64,000 nt of DNA from Thermoleophilaceae bacterium (GTDB lineage Bacteria; Actinomycetota; Thermoleophilia; Solirubrobacterales; Thermoleophilaceae). Positions 9,193-18,159 of the stretch are shown piece after piece (the stretch's first letter is position 1; each line of letters begins with the position of its first letter). The stretch is from NCBI GenBank assembly GCA_040901445.1, contig JBBDYQ010000007.1:124001-188000 (forward strand), given 5' to 3'. The position numbers and the translations under genes were made by a program. Under the pieces are notes generated by a model. The model was not told where the DNA came from, did no database searches, and saw nothing but the letters and a program-made list of their open reading frames with translations.

Positions 9193-9986
9193 TGGCAGGG
9201 ACGCTCGCCGCTCGGGATCTCGCGGGGCTCCCGGCCGGCGCGGAAGTCGAAGCCGAAGGGGCCCGCGCCCTCCAGGTCCAGCCGCTCGCCGTCCACCGTC
9301 ACGGTGGCCGACGGGTTGCCGATGTTCAGCCGGATCCGGGGACCGCGGAAGGTACGCGCCTCGGCCAGCGCCGGCAGCTCGTTGCCCTCGTCGTCGGGCC
9401 CGCGGTCCCAGCACACGTAGATCGGGGCGGCGGGGCTGACCCGGACGCGAACCCGCTCGGGCTCCTCCTGCCGCTCCTCCTCGCCCTCCCGATCCTCCTC
9501 GCGCGCGGGCTCGCGCCGGCGCGGCTGCTCCTCGGGCTCCTGTGTGTCCGCCTGGCGGGCGCCCTCGCCCCCATCGCCCGGATCGTCCTCGTCACCTGTG
9601 AGCCCGAGGACGAGCAGGAAGGCGATCAGCGCCACGGCGAGCCCGGCGAACACCGCGCCGCGGCGGGGCGGTGGCGGCACGGGACGCCCGCCGCGCGGGT
9701 CCCGGCGGCGCTGCGGGCGGGGTGCAATCGGCTGCAGCTCCACCTCCTCGCGTGGCTCGTGCCGGGAGCGGTACTCCTCGAGCAGCCGGTGGGCGTCGAG
9801 CCCGAGGTACTGGGCGTAGGTGCGCAGGAACGACCGCACGAAGGTGCCGCCGTGCAGCAGCTCGAACTCCTCGTTCTCGAGCGCCCGCAGGTACTTGGCA
9901 CGGATCTTCGTGGCCGTCTCGACATCGGTGATGTCGATCTTCTGGCGCATCCGCGCCTCCCTGAGCGTTTCCCCTATGCCAGGCAC
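9189..9986 (-). CDS. RodZ-like helix-turn-helix membrane protein
   Basis: 265 residues. Residues 1-70 are a HTH_25 helix-turn-helix ([19 protein letters not shown], then [15 protein letters not shown]). A transmembrane helix is at about 109-131 ([19 protein letters not shown]). An acidic, arginine-rich linker leads to a C-terminal DUF4115-type beta domain ([17 protein letters not shown]). This architecture is RodZ, a bitopic protein linking cell shape to the cytoskeleton. Its place between ftsK and cinA is common in Gram-positives. Start is GTG at 9986; no good Shine-Dalgarno is visible. Confidence 0.85.
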   Translation of the reverse strand: MPGIGETLREARMRQKIDITDVETATKIRAKYLRALENEEFELLHGGTFVRSFLRTYAQYLGLDAHRLLEEYRSRHEPREEVELQPIAPRPQRRRDPRGGRPVPPPPRRGAVFAGLAVALIAFLLVLGLTGDEDDPGDGGEGARQADTQEPEEQPRRREPAREEDREGEEERQEEPERVRVRVSPAAPIYVCWDRGPDDEGNELPALAEARTFRGPRIRLNIGNPSATVTVDGERLDLEGAGPFGFDFRAGREPREIPSGERPCQ

Positions 9987-10028
9987 GGCGGCGCCTATTC
10001 AATCGGAACGCCGGTGCGGGCGGCCCGC

Positions 10029-10181
10029 CTACGCGAGATCGCGCGCCCAGCGCTTGGCCCAGGCGTCCACCGGCTGGAGCAGCTGGAGCAGCTCGCGCCC
10101 GCGCGTGGTGAGCGCGTAGCCCGCGTCGCCGCGCTCGGCCACGCCCGCCTCCACGAGCTCGCGCAGGCGCTGGAGTGGGCG
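10029..10181 (-). pseudogene. 3' remnant of a winged-helix (HxlR-like) regulator
   Basis: A 50-codon stretch ending in a stop at 10029-10031. It contains RLRELVEAGVAERG, then YALTTRGRELLQLL and DAWAKRWARDL. This is the third helix, wing and C-terminal helix of HxlR-type winged-helix repressors. It has no start and begins directly after the ftsK stop codon, in the ftsK reading frame, so nothing translates it except possible readthrough. The N-terminal part of a normal 100-120 residue regulator is missing. Confidence 0.6.
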
Positions 10182-12569
10182 CTACGCCCGGTCGTCCGTA
10201 GCCGCGGCGCCGACCGGCTCGTCCAGCGCGGCCAGCACGCGTGGCAGATCGCCCTCGGCCACGAGCACCTGGCGCGCTTTCGAGCCCTCGTAGCCCGAGA
10301 TCACGCCGCGCCGCTCCATCATGTCGATGAGGCGGCCCGCGCGCGTGTAGCCCACGCGCAGGCGGCGCTGGAGCATCGAGGTGGAGGCCGTGCCCATCTG
10401 CACCACGGTCGAGATCGCCTCGGGCAGCAGGTCGTCCTCGTCCGGGTGGAAGTCGTCGGGACCGCCGTCGTCGTCGCGCTCCACCGCCTCGAGCAGCTCC
10501 TCGTGCAGCTCGGGCTCGCCCTGGCGGCGCCAGTGGTCGGTGAGCTTGAGGATCTCGTCCTCGGTGATGAACGCGCCCTGGATGCGCGCGGGACGCGACT
10601 CGGTGGCCGGCCGGAAGAGCATGTCGCCCTGGCCCAGGAGGGACTCCGCGCCGTTCTGGTCGAGGATCACGCGCGAGTCGGTCTGCGACGAGACCGCGAA
10701 GGCGATCCGCGCCGGCACGTTCGCCTTGATCATGCCGGTGATGATGTCCGCGCTCGGCCGCTGGGTGGCCAGCAGCAGGTGGATGCCCACGGCGCGGGAC
10801 TTCTGCGCCAGCCGGATGATCGAGTCCTCCACCTCCCCCGGAGCCACCATCATCAGGTCGGCCAGCTCGTCGATCACGCAGAGGATGTAGGGCAGCGGCT
10901 TCTGGCCCTTGGCCGTGCGGATCTTGTTGAGCTCGACGATGTTGCGCGTGCGCGCGAGGCTCATGATCGAGTAGCGCTCCTCCATCTCCCTGATCAGGTT
11001 CTGGAGGGCGTTGGCGGCCAGCCGCGGGCTGGTGATGACGGGAGTGAGCAGGTGCGGGATCGACTCGTAGTGGTTGAGCTCCACCTGCTTGGGGTCCACC
11101 AGCACGAGCCGGACGTCGTTGGGCGTGGCGCGCATGAGGATCGAGCAGAGCATCCCGTTCACGCAGACCGACTTGCCCGAGCCGGTGGTGCCGGCCACCA
11201 GCAGGTGCGGCTGCTTGGCGATGTCGGTGCCGATGGCCCGGCCGGCGATGTCCTTGCCCAGCCACACCGTGAGCGGCGACCAGCCCTTGGGCGAGTCGAG
11301 GAAGACGTCTCCGAGCGTCACGTCCTGACGTACGCTGTTGGGCACCTCCACCCCCACGGCCTGCTTGCCGGGGATCGGGGCGAGGATGCGGACGTCGCGC
11401 GAGGCCAGGGCGTAGGCGAGGTCGTCCCTGAGGTTCGCGACCTTCGACATCTTGGTGCCGGGGGACAGCCGCAGCTCGTAACGGGTGACGTGCGGGCCGC
11501 TCACCGTGCCCACGAGCCGCGCCTCAACGCCGAAGTGCCCGAGCGCCTCCACGAGCTGGCCGCCCGTGCGCTGGCGGCCGGCCGGGTCGTCCTTGGGGCC
11601 GCTCTTGGCGCGCTTGAGCAGATTGGGGCGGGGCTGCGTGTATACGAAGTCGTCGGCCTCGGTGATCGAGCCCCGCAGGCGACCCTGCGGGGTCAGGTCG
11701 GCCGGGTCGATCTCCGCCGGCGCCTCGCCGGGCTCGGGATCGGCGGGCAGCTCGGCCTCCGGCTCGGACTCGGGCTCGTCGTAGTCCTCGAAGTCGGGCT
11801 CGGGCTCGTCGCCGGCCTCGACACCGTCGCCGAACAGGTCGGGATAGCGGCGCTCCGCGTCCAGCGCCGGTGCCTCCACGTGGGTGGCCCGGACGACCGG
11901 CTCCACCTCCGGGGGCGCGTCTTCGGGGACGGCCACCGTGACGGGCTCCTCCGCCTGTGGCCGCCTCGAGAGCACTGCCGCAAACTCGTGGGTGGACTGA
12001 CGCATGCGCCGCTTGGTCTGCGCCACGCTCTCGTGCGTGGCGCGCGCGATGCCCGCCACCGAGGCGCCGGTCACGAGCAGCAGGCCGGTGAGCAGCAGGA
12101 ACAGGAAGAGGATGTGCGTGCCCACGTCCTGGATCAGCGTCTTCGTGGTCCAGTAGAGCGCGTCGCCCGCGATTCCCGCCCGTTCCTCGGGGGTGCCCTC
12201 GCCCCCGAGGCCGAACGAGCCGGCTGCGAGCCCGAGCAGCAGCGCGAGGAAGAGGCACACGCCGCCGGAGCGGAACGGCCGCACCGCCGGGAGCACGGGG
12301 CGAAGCACGAGCACGGCCCCGATCCCGAACAGCGCGACGGGGACGAGGTAGGCCACCCCGCCGAAGAGCTCGCGCAGCCCATCGGCCGCCGCCTCCCCCA
12401 CCTTGCCGCCCTCCCAGCCGAGGTAGAAGACGAAGGCGAGGAACGCCCCGAGCGCCACCAGCCCGAGCCCGATCAGGTCGAAGTGGCGCTGCTCCAGCAC
12501 GGGCAGGCGCGGCAAAGCGAACGACGAGCGTCGCGCGCGGCGCTTGGGCTTCCGGCGGCTCTTGGCCAT
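10182..12569 (-). CDS. ftsK: DNA translocase FtsK/SpoIIIE
   Basis: 795 residues. Septal ATP-driven DNA pump for chromosome segregation. There are four N-terminal membrane helices within about 30-185, then an acidic proline/glutamate-rich linker. The RecA-like motor has Walker A AGTTGSGKSVCVN and Walker B YILCVIDELADLMM. The C-terminal gamma winged helix is present (MLQRRLRVGYTRAGRLIDMME). The start at 12569 gives MAKSRRKPKRRARRSS; an upstream in-frame ATG at 12620 would fall in the repeat element and is less likely. Confidence 0.95.
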   Translation of the reverse strand: MAKSRRKPKRRARRSSFALPRLPVLEQRHFDLIGLGLVALGAFLAFVFYLGWEGGKVGEAAADGLRELFGGVAYLVPVALFGIGAVLVLRPVLPAVRPFRSGGVCLFLALLLGLAAGSFGLGGEGTPEERAGIAGDALYWTTKTLIQDVGTHILFLFLLLTGLLLVTGASVAGIARATHESVAQTKRRMRQSTHEFAAVLSRRPQAEEPVTVAVPEDAPPEVEPVVRATHVEAPALDAERRYPDLFGDGVEAGDEPEPDFEDYDEPESEPEAELPADPEPGEAPAEIDPADLTPQGRLRGSITEADDFVYTQPRPNLLKRAKSGPKDDPAGRQRTGGQLVEALGHFGVEARLVGTVSGPHVTRYELRLSPGTKMSKVANLRDDLAYALASRDVRILAPIPGKQAVGVEVPNSVRQDVTLGDVFLDSPKGWSPLTVWLGKDIAGRAIGTDIAKQPHLLVAGTTGSGKSVCVNGMLCSILMRATPNDVRLVLVDPKQVELNHYESIPHLLTPVITSPRLAANALQNLIREMEERYSIMSLARTRNIVELNKIRTAKGQKPLPYILCVIDELADLMMVAPGEVEDSIIRLAQKSRAVGIHLLLATQRPSADIITGMIKANVPARIAFAVSSQTDSRVILDQNGAESLLGQGDMLFRPATESRPARIQGAFITEDEILKLTDHWRRQGEPELHEELLEAVERDDDGGPDDFHPDEDDLLPEAISTVVQMGTASTSMLQRRLRVGYTRAGRLIDMMERRGVISGYEGSKARQVLVAEGDLPRVLAALDEPVGAAATDDRA

Positions 12570-12620
12570 GCGCCGACCCTTTCGACACGCGAAGCCGCGA
12601 CCCTGCCCCTGCCATGCCAA

Positions 12621-12716
12621 GGGGTCAGGTCATGCCCTGCACCGGGAGCTTCGCTCGAGTTCCGTTGCAGGGCATGACCTGACCCCCCGACCGTCTGCAG
12701 GACATGACCTGACGCC
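12621..12716. repeat. REP-like hairpin element, copy 1, plus an extra arm
   Basis: A perfect 21-bp inverted repeat, left arm 12621-12641 (GGGGTCAGGTC...) and right arm 12666-12686, around a 24-nt loop CCGGGAGCTTCGC... A third, imperfect copy of the right arm lies at 12696-12716. The same architecture recurs at 18374-18439 with a different stem and a similar loop. It separates the minus-strand ftsK from the plus-strand regulatory cassette. Confidence 0.9.
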
Positions 12717-12773
12717 CTGGAGCATGAGCCCGGCCCTGGGCCGGCCCTTAAGGCACGCTTGAGGCGCCGCTCC

Positions 12774-12779
12774 TACCAT
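12774..12779 (+). promoter_or_regulatory. -10 box of the response-regulator operon
   Basis: TACCAT, 7 nt before GTG 12787, no Shine-Dalgarno. It fits leaderless transcription. Confidence 0.5.
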
Positions 12780-12786
12780 CTCTGGC

Positions 12787-13470
12787 GTGAGCGGCAAGGC
12801 ACGCGTGCTGGTCGTCGAGGACGACGCGGATATCGCCGAGGCGCTGCGGCGCTCGCTTCGCCTCGAGGGCTACGACGTGCGCCTCGCCGGCGACGGCGTG
12901 GCGGCGCTCGAGGAATCGTCCCTGTTCGAGCCCGACGCCGTGGTGCTCGACCTCGGCCTGCCCCGCCTCGACGGCGTCGAGGTGTGCCGCCGGCTGCGCG
13001 ACGACGGCGGCGACGTGCCCATCCTCATGCTCACCGCCCGCGACGGCGTGGACGAGCGCGTGGAGGGGCTCGACTCGGGCGCGGACGACTACCTGGTGAA
13101 GCCGTTCGAGCGCCAGGAGCTGCTGGCCCGCCTGAGGGCGCTGCTGCGGCGCCGCCCCCCGCGCGGCAGCGGCTTCCTCGTGGTGGGTGACCTGCGCCTC
13201 AACCCCGACACGCGCGAGGCCTTCCGCGCGAACCGGGCCGTGGAGCTCACCCAGCGCGAGTTCGAGCTGCTGGAGTACCTGATGCGCAACGAGCGCCTCG
13301 TGGTCTCGCGCCAGGCGCTGCTCGACGACGTGTGGGGCTACCACCCCTTCGCCGAGACCAACACGATCGACGTGTTCGTGTCGAACCTGCGGCGCAAGCT
13401 CGAGGCAGGCGGCGAGCCGCGCGTGCTCCACACGGTGCGCGGGGCCGGCTACACCGTCCGGGCGGAGTAG
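12787..13470 (+). CDS. OmpR/PhoB-family response regulator
   Basis: 227 residues. Receiver domain: acidic pocket VVEDDAD, phosphoacceptor D55 (VVLDLGLP), T83 and K105 (LVKPF). The C-terminal winged-helix DNA-binding domain includes ELTQREFELLEYLMRN and HTVRGAGYTV. It is the partner of the histidine kinase that starts on the very next base. MprA/TcrA-type regulators are the closest in style, but the target is unknown. Leaderless start GTG after the TACCAT box. Confidence 0.93.
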   Translation: MSGKARVLVVEDDADIAEALRRSLRLEGYDVRLAGDGVAALEESSLFEPDAVVLDLGLPRLDGVEVCRRLRDDGGDVPILMLTARDGVDERVEGLDSGADDYLVKPFERQELLARLRALLRRRPPRGSGFLVVGDLRLNPDTREAFRANRAVELTQREFELLEYLMRNERLVVSRQALLDDVWGYHPFAETNTIDVFVSNLRRKLEAGGEPRVLHTVRGAGYTVRAE

Positions 13471-14880
13471 ATGGACAAGCTGCTGGCCAAGCTCGACCGG
13501 GTGCCCATCCGCTGGCGGCTGGCCCTCACCTCCGCGGGGCTCACCGCCGTGATCCTCGCGCTGTTCGCGCTCACCTTCGGCCTGTTGATCACCAACCAGC
13601 TGCGCAGCAGCTTCGACGAGAACCTGGAGGACACGGTCGAGAACCTGGGCGACAAGCTCCCTCAGACAGTGCGCGGCGAGCTGCCCTCCGACGTGTTCGA
13701 GCGCATCCTCACCGGCGACGCCGCCTTCCGGCTGCTCGCGCCCGACGGCACCGCTCTCGGTCCGGTGAACGCGCCGGATCTCGGGCCGCCGACCGATCGG
13801 ATTCACGAATCCGGCGGCTACCGCGTGGCCACCGACCCCGTGCTCCTGGACGGTGGCCGGTTCCAGGCCCACTTCCTCCAGTACGGCGAGCCCGTCTCGC
13901 GCCTCCACGCCAACATCGCCCGGGTCCGGCTGCTGCTCGTGCTCGGCGTGCTCGGCGGCACCGCGCTCGCGCTGCTCGCAGGGCTGGCGGTGGCGCGGCG
14001 CGCGATGGCGCCGATCGCGGCGCTGACCAACGCCGCCAAGGGCGTGGCCCGCACCCGCGACCCCGGCGTGCGGCTGCCCAAGCCGGTGGCCGACGACGAG
14101 GTGGCCGACCTCGCGCGCACCCTCGAGCAGATGCTGATGGCGCTCGACCAGTCGCGCACCGAGACCGAGTCCGCGCTGGCGCGCCAGCGCGAGTTCGTGG
14201 CCGACGCGTCACACGAGCTGCGGACGCCGCTCACGAGCGTGCTCGCCAACCTCGAGCTGCTGGAGGCCGCGCTCGCGGGTGAGGACGCGGAGATCGCCTC
14301 CTCGGCGCTGCGCTCGTCGCGCCGCATGCGCCGGCTGGTGGCCGACCTGCTGCTGCTCGCCCGCGCCGACGCCGGCCGCCGGGCCCCGCGCCGGCTCACC
14401 GACCTCGCCGGCGTGGCGCGCGACGCCGCCGCCGAGGTGGCACCGCTGGCCGAGGAGCACGACCTCGAGCTCGACGTGGAGCCCGGCGCGGTCGTGGACG
14501 GCACACCCGACGACCTCCACCGCCTGGCGCTGAACCTGCTCGAGAACGCCGTGCGCCACACCCCGCCCGGCACCGCGGTCCGCGGCTCGGTGCGGCGCGA
14601 CGGAGAGGCCGCCGTGCTCGTGGTCGAGGACGAGGGGCCGGGCATCCCGCCCGACCAGCGCCCGCGGGTGTTCGAGCGCTTCGTGCGCGGGCCGGGGGAT
14701 GCGGGCCCGGGCGGCAGCGGGCTGGGCCTGGCGATCGTGCGAGCCGTCGCGGAGTCCCACGGCGGCGAGGTGGCGCTCGCGGACGGGCCGGGTGGCCGCG
14801 GCGCGCGCTTCACGGTGCGCCTGCCCGCATCCGACGCCAGCCCGTCCCAGGAGCCGTCGGGCGCAAGGGTGGCGGGGTGA
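13471..14880 (+). CDS. Sensor histidine kinase
   Basis: 469 residues. Transmembrane helices at about 18-40 and 152-174 flank a roughly 110-residue extracytoplasmic sensor with no recognised fold. HAMP follows at about 175-230. The phosphoacceptor is H248 in ADASHELRTPLTS. ATPase boxes are the N box NLLENAVRH, G1 VEDEGPGIPP and G2 GSGLGLAIV. The ATG follows the regulator's stop codon with no gap, so the two are a coupled pair. Confidence 0.93.
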   Translation: MDKLLAKLDRVPIRWRLALTSAGLTAVILALFALTFGLLITNQLRSSFDENLEDTVENLGDKLPQTVRGELPSDVFERILTGDAAFRLLAPDGTALGPVNAPDLGPPTDRIHESGGYRVATDPVLLDGGRFQAHFLQYGEPVSRLHANIARVRLLLVLGVLGGTALALLAGLAVARRAMAPIAALTNAAKGVARTRDPGVRLPKPVADDEVADLARTLEQMLMALDQSRTETESALARQREFVADASHELRTPLTSVLANLELLEAALAGEDAEIASSALRSSRRMRRLVADLLLLARADAGRRAPRRLTDLAGVARDAAAEVAPLAEEHDLELDVEPGAVVDGTPDDLHRLALNLLENAVRHTPPGTAVRGSVRRDGEAAVLVVEDEGPGIPPDQRPRVFERFVRGPGDAGPGGSGLGLAIVRAVAESHGGEVALADGPGGRGARFTVRLPASDASPSQEPSGARVAG

Positions 14881-14944
14881 CCCCTCCCACGGGTAAAGCT
14901 GGCGTACCCCACTGCCGATCACCCCGCTCGGAGGAGGTAGTCCC

Positions 14945-15604
14945 GTGTCCCCCATCATCGTGTGCATCGTCGGGCTGGCGGCTGGCGCCGTCGGCGCGAT
15001 CACATCGCTCCTGCTCGCCCGGCGCGCCCTGTCCACACAGCGCGCGCAGCTGGATGAGCTGCGAGGCCAGGCGCGCACGGACACGCTCACCGGGCTCGCC
15101 AACCGGCGCACCTGGGAGGAGGAGCTTCCCCGCGAGCTGGCCCGGGCACGTCGCAGCGGCCGCCCCGTGTCGATCGTGGTGGCCGACCTCGACGGCTTCA
15201 AGGCCGTCAACGACACCGAGGGCCACCAGGCGGGCGACCGCCTGCTCAAGACCGTTGCCGCGGCGTTCCGCGGCTGCCTCCGCGAGGTGGACGTCGTCGC
15301 CCGCTTCGGCGGCGACGAGTTCGGCTTCGTGCTGCCCGACTGCCGCGAGGGCGAGGCGCTCAAGGTGGCCGGGCGGCTGCGCAGGGCCGCCCCCGCCGGG
15401 GTCACCTGCTCCCTGGGCGTGGCAGGCTGGGACGGCGCCGAGCCCGCGAGCATGCTCTTCGAGCGCGCCGACCAGGCGCTCTACGACGCCAAGCACGCCG
15501 GCCGTAACCGCGTCGGGGCGTCAGGGCTCGAGCTGCGACCCGCCCCGTTCCCGCGGCCGTGGCGGGACGTCGGATTGCAAGACCTGACCCCAGCGCCGGT
15601 CTAG
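14945..15604 (+). CDS. Membrane-anchored GGDEF diguanylate cyclase
   Basis: 219 residues. An N-terminal hydrophobic helix (4-26) is followed directly by a GGDEF domain with RFGGDEF (GGDEF at 122-126) and a product-inhibition I-site R113-E-V-D116 five residues before it. Both catalytic and allosteric sites are intact, so it should make cyclic di-GMP. GTG 14945 has a very strong GGAGGAGG leader. It lies 64 bp after the kinase and is probably controlled with it. The last residues (GLQDLTPAPV) are encoded by a REP-like arm, so the C-terminus has been extended or replaced. It overlaps the rnj stop by 4 bp. Confidence 0.9.
   Translation: MSPIIVCIVGLAAGAVGAITSLLLARRALSTQRAQLDELRGQARTDTLTGLANRRTWEEELPRELARARRSGRPVSIVVADLDGFKAVNDTEGHQAGDRLLKTVAAAFRGCLREVDVVARFGGDEFGFVLPDCREGEALKVAGRLRRAAPAGVTCSLGVAGWDGAEPASMLFERADQALYDAKHAGRNRVGASGLELRPAPFPRPWRDVGLQDLTPAPV
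15575..15591 (+). repeat. Single REP-like arm inside the cyclase 3' end
   Basis: TTGCAAGACCTGACCCC resembles the right arm of the elements at 12621 and 18374. No matching left arm is nearby. It lies within the coding end of the diguanylate cyclase. Confidence 0.6.
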
Positions 15605-17268
15605 ACCTCGACCACGACGGGCAGCACCATCGGCCGCCGGCGCAGGCGGTCGTAGACGAACGCCGCCACGTCGTCGTGCAGATGGGTCTGGAGCAGGTCG
15701 ATCTCCCTGATCTCCTCCTCGGCGGAGCGCGCCAGCGAGTCCTCCACGGCCGTGCGGATCTCGTCGACCACGCCGTCCGCGTCGTCGATGAAGGGCACGC
15801 CGCGGAAGATGATCTCGGGCGGGGTGACCGACAGTCCGTCCTGCTCGGAGATCGTGGCCACCACGATGAAGATGCCGTCGGCCGACAGCATCCGGCGGTC
15901 GCGCAGCGCGACGTCCTCGATGTCCCCCACGTCGACGCCGTCCACGAAGATCATGCCCGCCTGCTCGCGCTCGCCGAAGCGCGCGCCCTTGGCATCGACC
16001 TCCAGCGGGCGGCCGTTCTCGCCGAGGTAGACGTCCTCGGGGTCGATGCCCACGGCCTCGGCCAGCTCCCCGTGCAGCCGCAGGCGCTTGAAGTCGCCGT
16101 GGACCGGGAACACGTGGCGCGGCTTGGTGAGGTTGAGCATCAGCTTGAGCTCCTCGGCGTAGCCGTGGCCCGAGGCGTGGATCGGGGCGTCTGCGGCGGT
16201 GATGACGTCCGCCCCGAGCCGGTAGATGCGGTCGATGGTCTCGTTCACCGCGCGCTCGTTGCCCGGGATCGGCGTGGCGGAGAAGACCACGGTGTCGCCC
16301 GCGTGCAGCGACACCTGCGGGTGGTCGCCGTGCGCCATCCGGCGCAGCGCCGAGAGCGGCTCCCCCTGGCTGCCGGTGGAGATGACCACGACCTTGTGGT
16401 CCGGGAAGCTCTCGATCTCCTTGGGTCCCACGAGCATGCCCTCCGGCACCTCGATGTGGCCGAGCTGGCGCCCGATGTTCACGTTCTTGCGCATCGAGCG
16501 CCCGACGAGGGCGACCTTGCGACCGAGCGCCTCCGCGGCGTCCACCACCTGCTGCACGCGGTGGATGTTCGACGCGAACGAGGTCACGATCACGCGCCCG
16601 TCGCAACGGGAGAAGGCGTGCTCGAGATGCGGCCCCACGCTGGACTCGGACACCGCGATCCCGGCGCGGTCGGAGTTGGTGGAGTCCCCGCACAGCAGCA
16701 GCAGCCCCTCGCGGCCGAGCTCGGCCAGGCGCGACACGTCCGCCGGGATGCCGTCCACCGGCGTCTGGTCGAACTTGTAGTCCCCGGTCATGAGCGTGGT
16801 GCCCAGCTCACAGGTGATCGCGTAGGCGAAGGCGTCCGGGATCGAGTGGGCCATCTTCACCGGCTCCACCGTGAAGGGGCCGGCCTCCACCTCGTCGCCG
16901 GGGCCGACCTCCTCCAGCGGCACGTCGCGCAGCTTGTGCTCGTCGAGCTTGGACCGGACCATCGCGATGGTGAGCGGCCCCCCGTAGATGGCCGGCACGG
17001 TGGTGGCGCCGATCTCGCGCAGCACGAACGGGAGCGCCCCCACATGATCCTCGTGACCGTGCGTGAGGAAGATCGCGTCGATGTCGGCGGCGCGCTCGCG
17101 CAGGTAGCTGAAGTCGGGCAGCACGAGGTCGATGCCGAGCTGGTCGGGCGTGGGGAACATCAGCCCCGTGTCCACCACGCAGATGCGGCCCTCGTACTCG
17201 AGGACCATCATGTTCTTGCCGATCTCGCCCAGCCCGCCGAGGGGGAGGACGCGCAGGGTGGAGCTCAA
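15601..17268 (-). CDS. rnj: Ribonuclease J
   Basis: 555 residues. Metallo-beta-lactamase/beta-CASP RNase with 5'-exonuclease and endonuclease activity. Metal ligands are in THGHEDH (H70, H72, D74, H75), SIPDAF and TGDYKFD. beta-CASP motifs include STGSQGEP and IHASGHGYAEEL, with PVHGDFKRL near the C-terminal part. It starts with TTG at 17268, overlapping the dapA stop (TTGA), so it is coupled to dapA, a common actinobacterial pair. The 3' end meets the plus-strand cyclase. Confidence 0.95.
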   Translation of the reverse strand: MSSTLRVLPLGGLGEIGKNMMVLEYEGRICVVDTGLMFPTPDQLGIDLVLPDFSYLRERAADIDAIFLTHGHEDHVGALPFVLREIGATTVPAIYGGPLTIAMVRSKLDEHKLRDVPLEEVGPGDEVEAGPFTVEPVKMAHSIPDAFAYAITCELGTTLMTGDYKFDQTPVDGIPADVSRLAELGREGLLLLCGDSTNSDRAGIAVSESSVGPHLEHAFSRCDGRVIVTSFASNIHRVQQVVDAAEALGRKVALVGRSMRKNVNIGRQLGHIEVPEGMLVGPKEIESFPDHKVVVISTGSQGEPLSALRRMAHGDHPQVSLHAGDTVVFSATPIPGNERAVNETIDRIYRLGADVITAADAPIHASGHGYAEELKLMLNLTKPRHVFPVHGDFKRLRLHGELAEAVGIDPEDVYLGENGRPLEVDAKGARFGEREQAGMIFVDGVDVGDIEDVALRDRRMLSADGIFIVVATISEQDGLSVTPPEIIFRGVPFIDDADGVVDEIRTAVEDSLARSAEEEIREIDLLQTHLHDDVAAFVYDRLRRRPMVLPVVVEV

Positions 17269-18113
17269 ACCGTGCTCAGGAGGCCGTGGCGGTCGAGCAT
17301 CGCGCGGATCTCGGCCCGCTCGTCGTCGGAGGCCTCGACCATCGGCAGGCGCAGCCCGCCCACCTCGTGGCCGAGCATGTTGAGCGCCGCCTTGACCGGG
17401 GTCGGGTTGGACGTGATCGTGAGCGCCTCATACACGTCGGCGAGCGACTCGTGGATCTCCCGCCGCCGCCCGGGCTCGTCGATCATCCGCCGCATCTCCT
17501 CCCCCACGAGGTGCGAGGCCACGAGGATCCCGCCCGTGCCCCCGGCGTCGAGCGTGGCGGCGAAGGTGTCGTCGTTGCCGGCCAGCAGGTCCATGCCCTC
17601 GATCGGCTCGATGTGCTCCATCCGCGCCTGCTTGACCGCGCTGATGTTGACGGTCTGGGCGAGCTCGCGCAGCAGGTCGTTGGGAATGTCCACCACGCAG
17701 CGGGAGGGGATGTTGTAGATCACCACCGGGCGGTCCGTGGCGCGGGCCACCGCCGTGAAATGGGCACGGATGCCCCGCTCGTTGGGCTTGTTGTAGTAGG
17801 GCGTGACCACGAGCACGGCATCCACGCCGGCCTCGGTGGCGCGCTCGGTGAGGTGGATCGAGTGGGCGGTGTCGTTGGTACCGGTGCCCGCGATGACGGG
17901 TGCCCCGCCCGCCTCCGCCACGGCCAGCTCCCAGAGGCGCCCCTTCTCGGCGTCGGACAGGGTGGGGCTCTCCCCGGTGGTGCCGGCCACGACGACCCCG
18001 TCCGAGCCGTGCTCGAGCAGGTGGTGGAGCAGGCGCACGAAGCCGTCCTCGTCGACGCGCCCCTGCGCGTCGAACGGGGTGACCATCGCTGTGAGGACGC
18101 CGCCGAGGGTCAT
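17265..18113 (-). CDS. dapA: 4-hydroxy-tetrahydrodipicolinate synthase
   Basis: 282 residues. Condenses pyruvate with aspartate semialdehyde in lysine/diaminopimelate synthesis. Schiff-base lysine K161 (ISAVKQA), tyrosine Y133 (VIYNIPSR) and the GTTGESPTL loop are present. The start ATG 18113 follows a GATAAT box at 18124-18129 by 10 nt with no Shine-Dalgarno. It shares a pathway with dapB about 1.9 kb away; the two are separated by an inserted cassette. Confidence 0.95.
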   Translation of the reverse strand: MTLGGVLTAMVTPFDAQGRVDEDGFVRLLHHLLEHGSDGVVVAGTTGESPTLSDAEKGRLWELAVAEAGGAPVIAGTGTNDTAHSIHLTERATEAGVDAVLVVTPYYNKPNERGIRAHFTAVARATDRPVVIYNIPSRCVVDIPNDLLRELAQTVNISAVKQARMEHIEPIEGMDLLAGNDDTFAATLDAGGTGGILVASHLVGEEMRRMIDEPGRRREIHESLADVYEALTITSNPTPVKAALNMLGHEVGGLRLPMVEASDDERAEIRAMLDRHGLLSTV

Positions 18114-18123
18114 TCGGCGACCG

Positions 18124-18129
18124 ATTATC
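18124..18129 (-). promoter_or_regulatory. -10 box of the dapA-rnj operon
   Basis: GATAAT on the minus strand, 10 nt before the dapA ATG. Confidence 0.5.
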
Positions 18130-18159
18130 CCAGCCGGGCGTGCCGCCGGCTGCCCGGGG

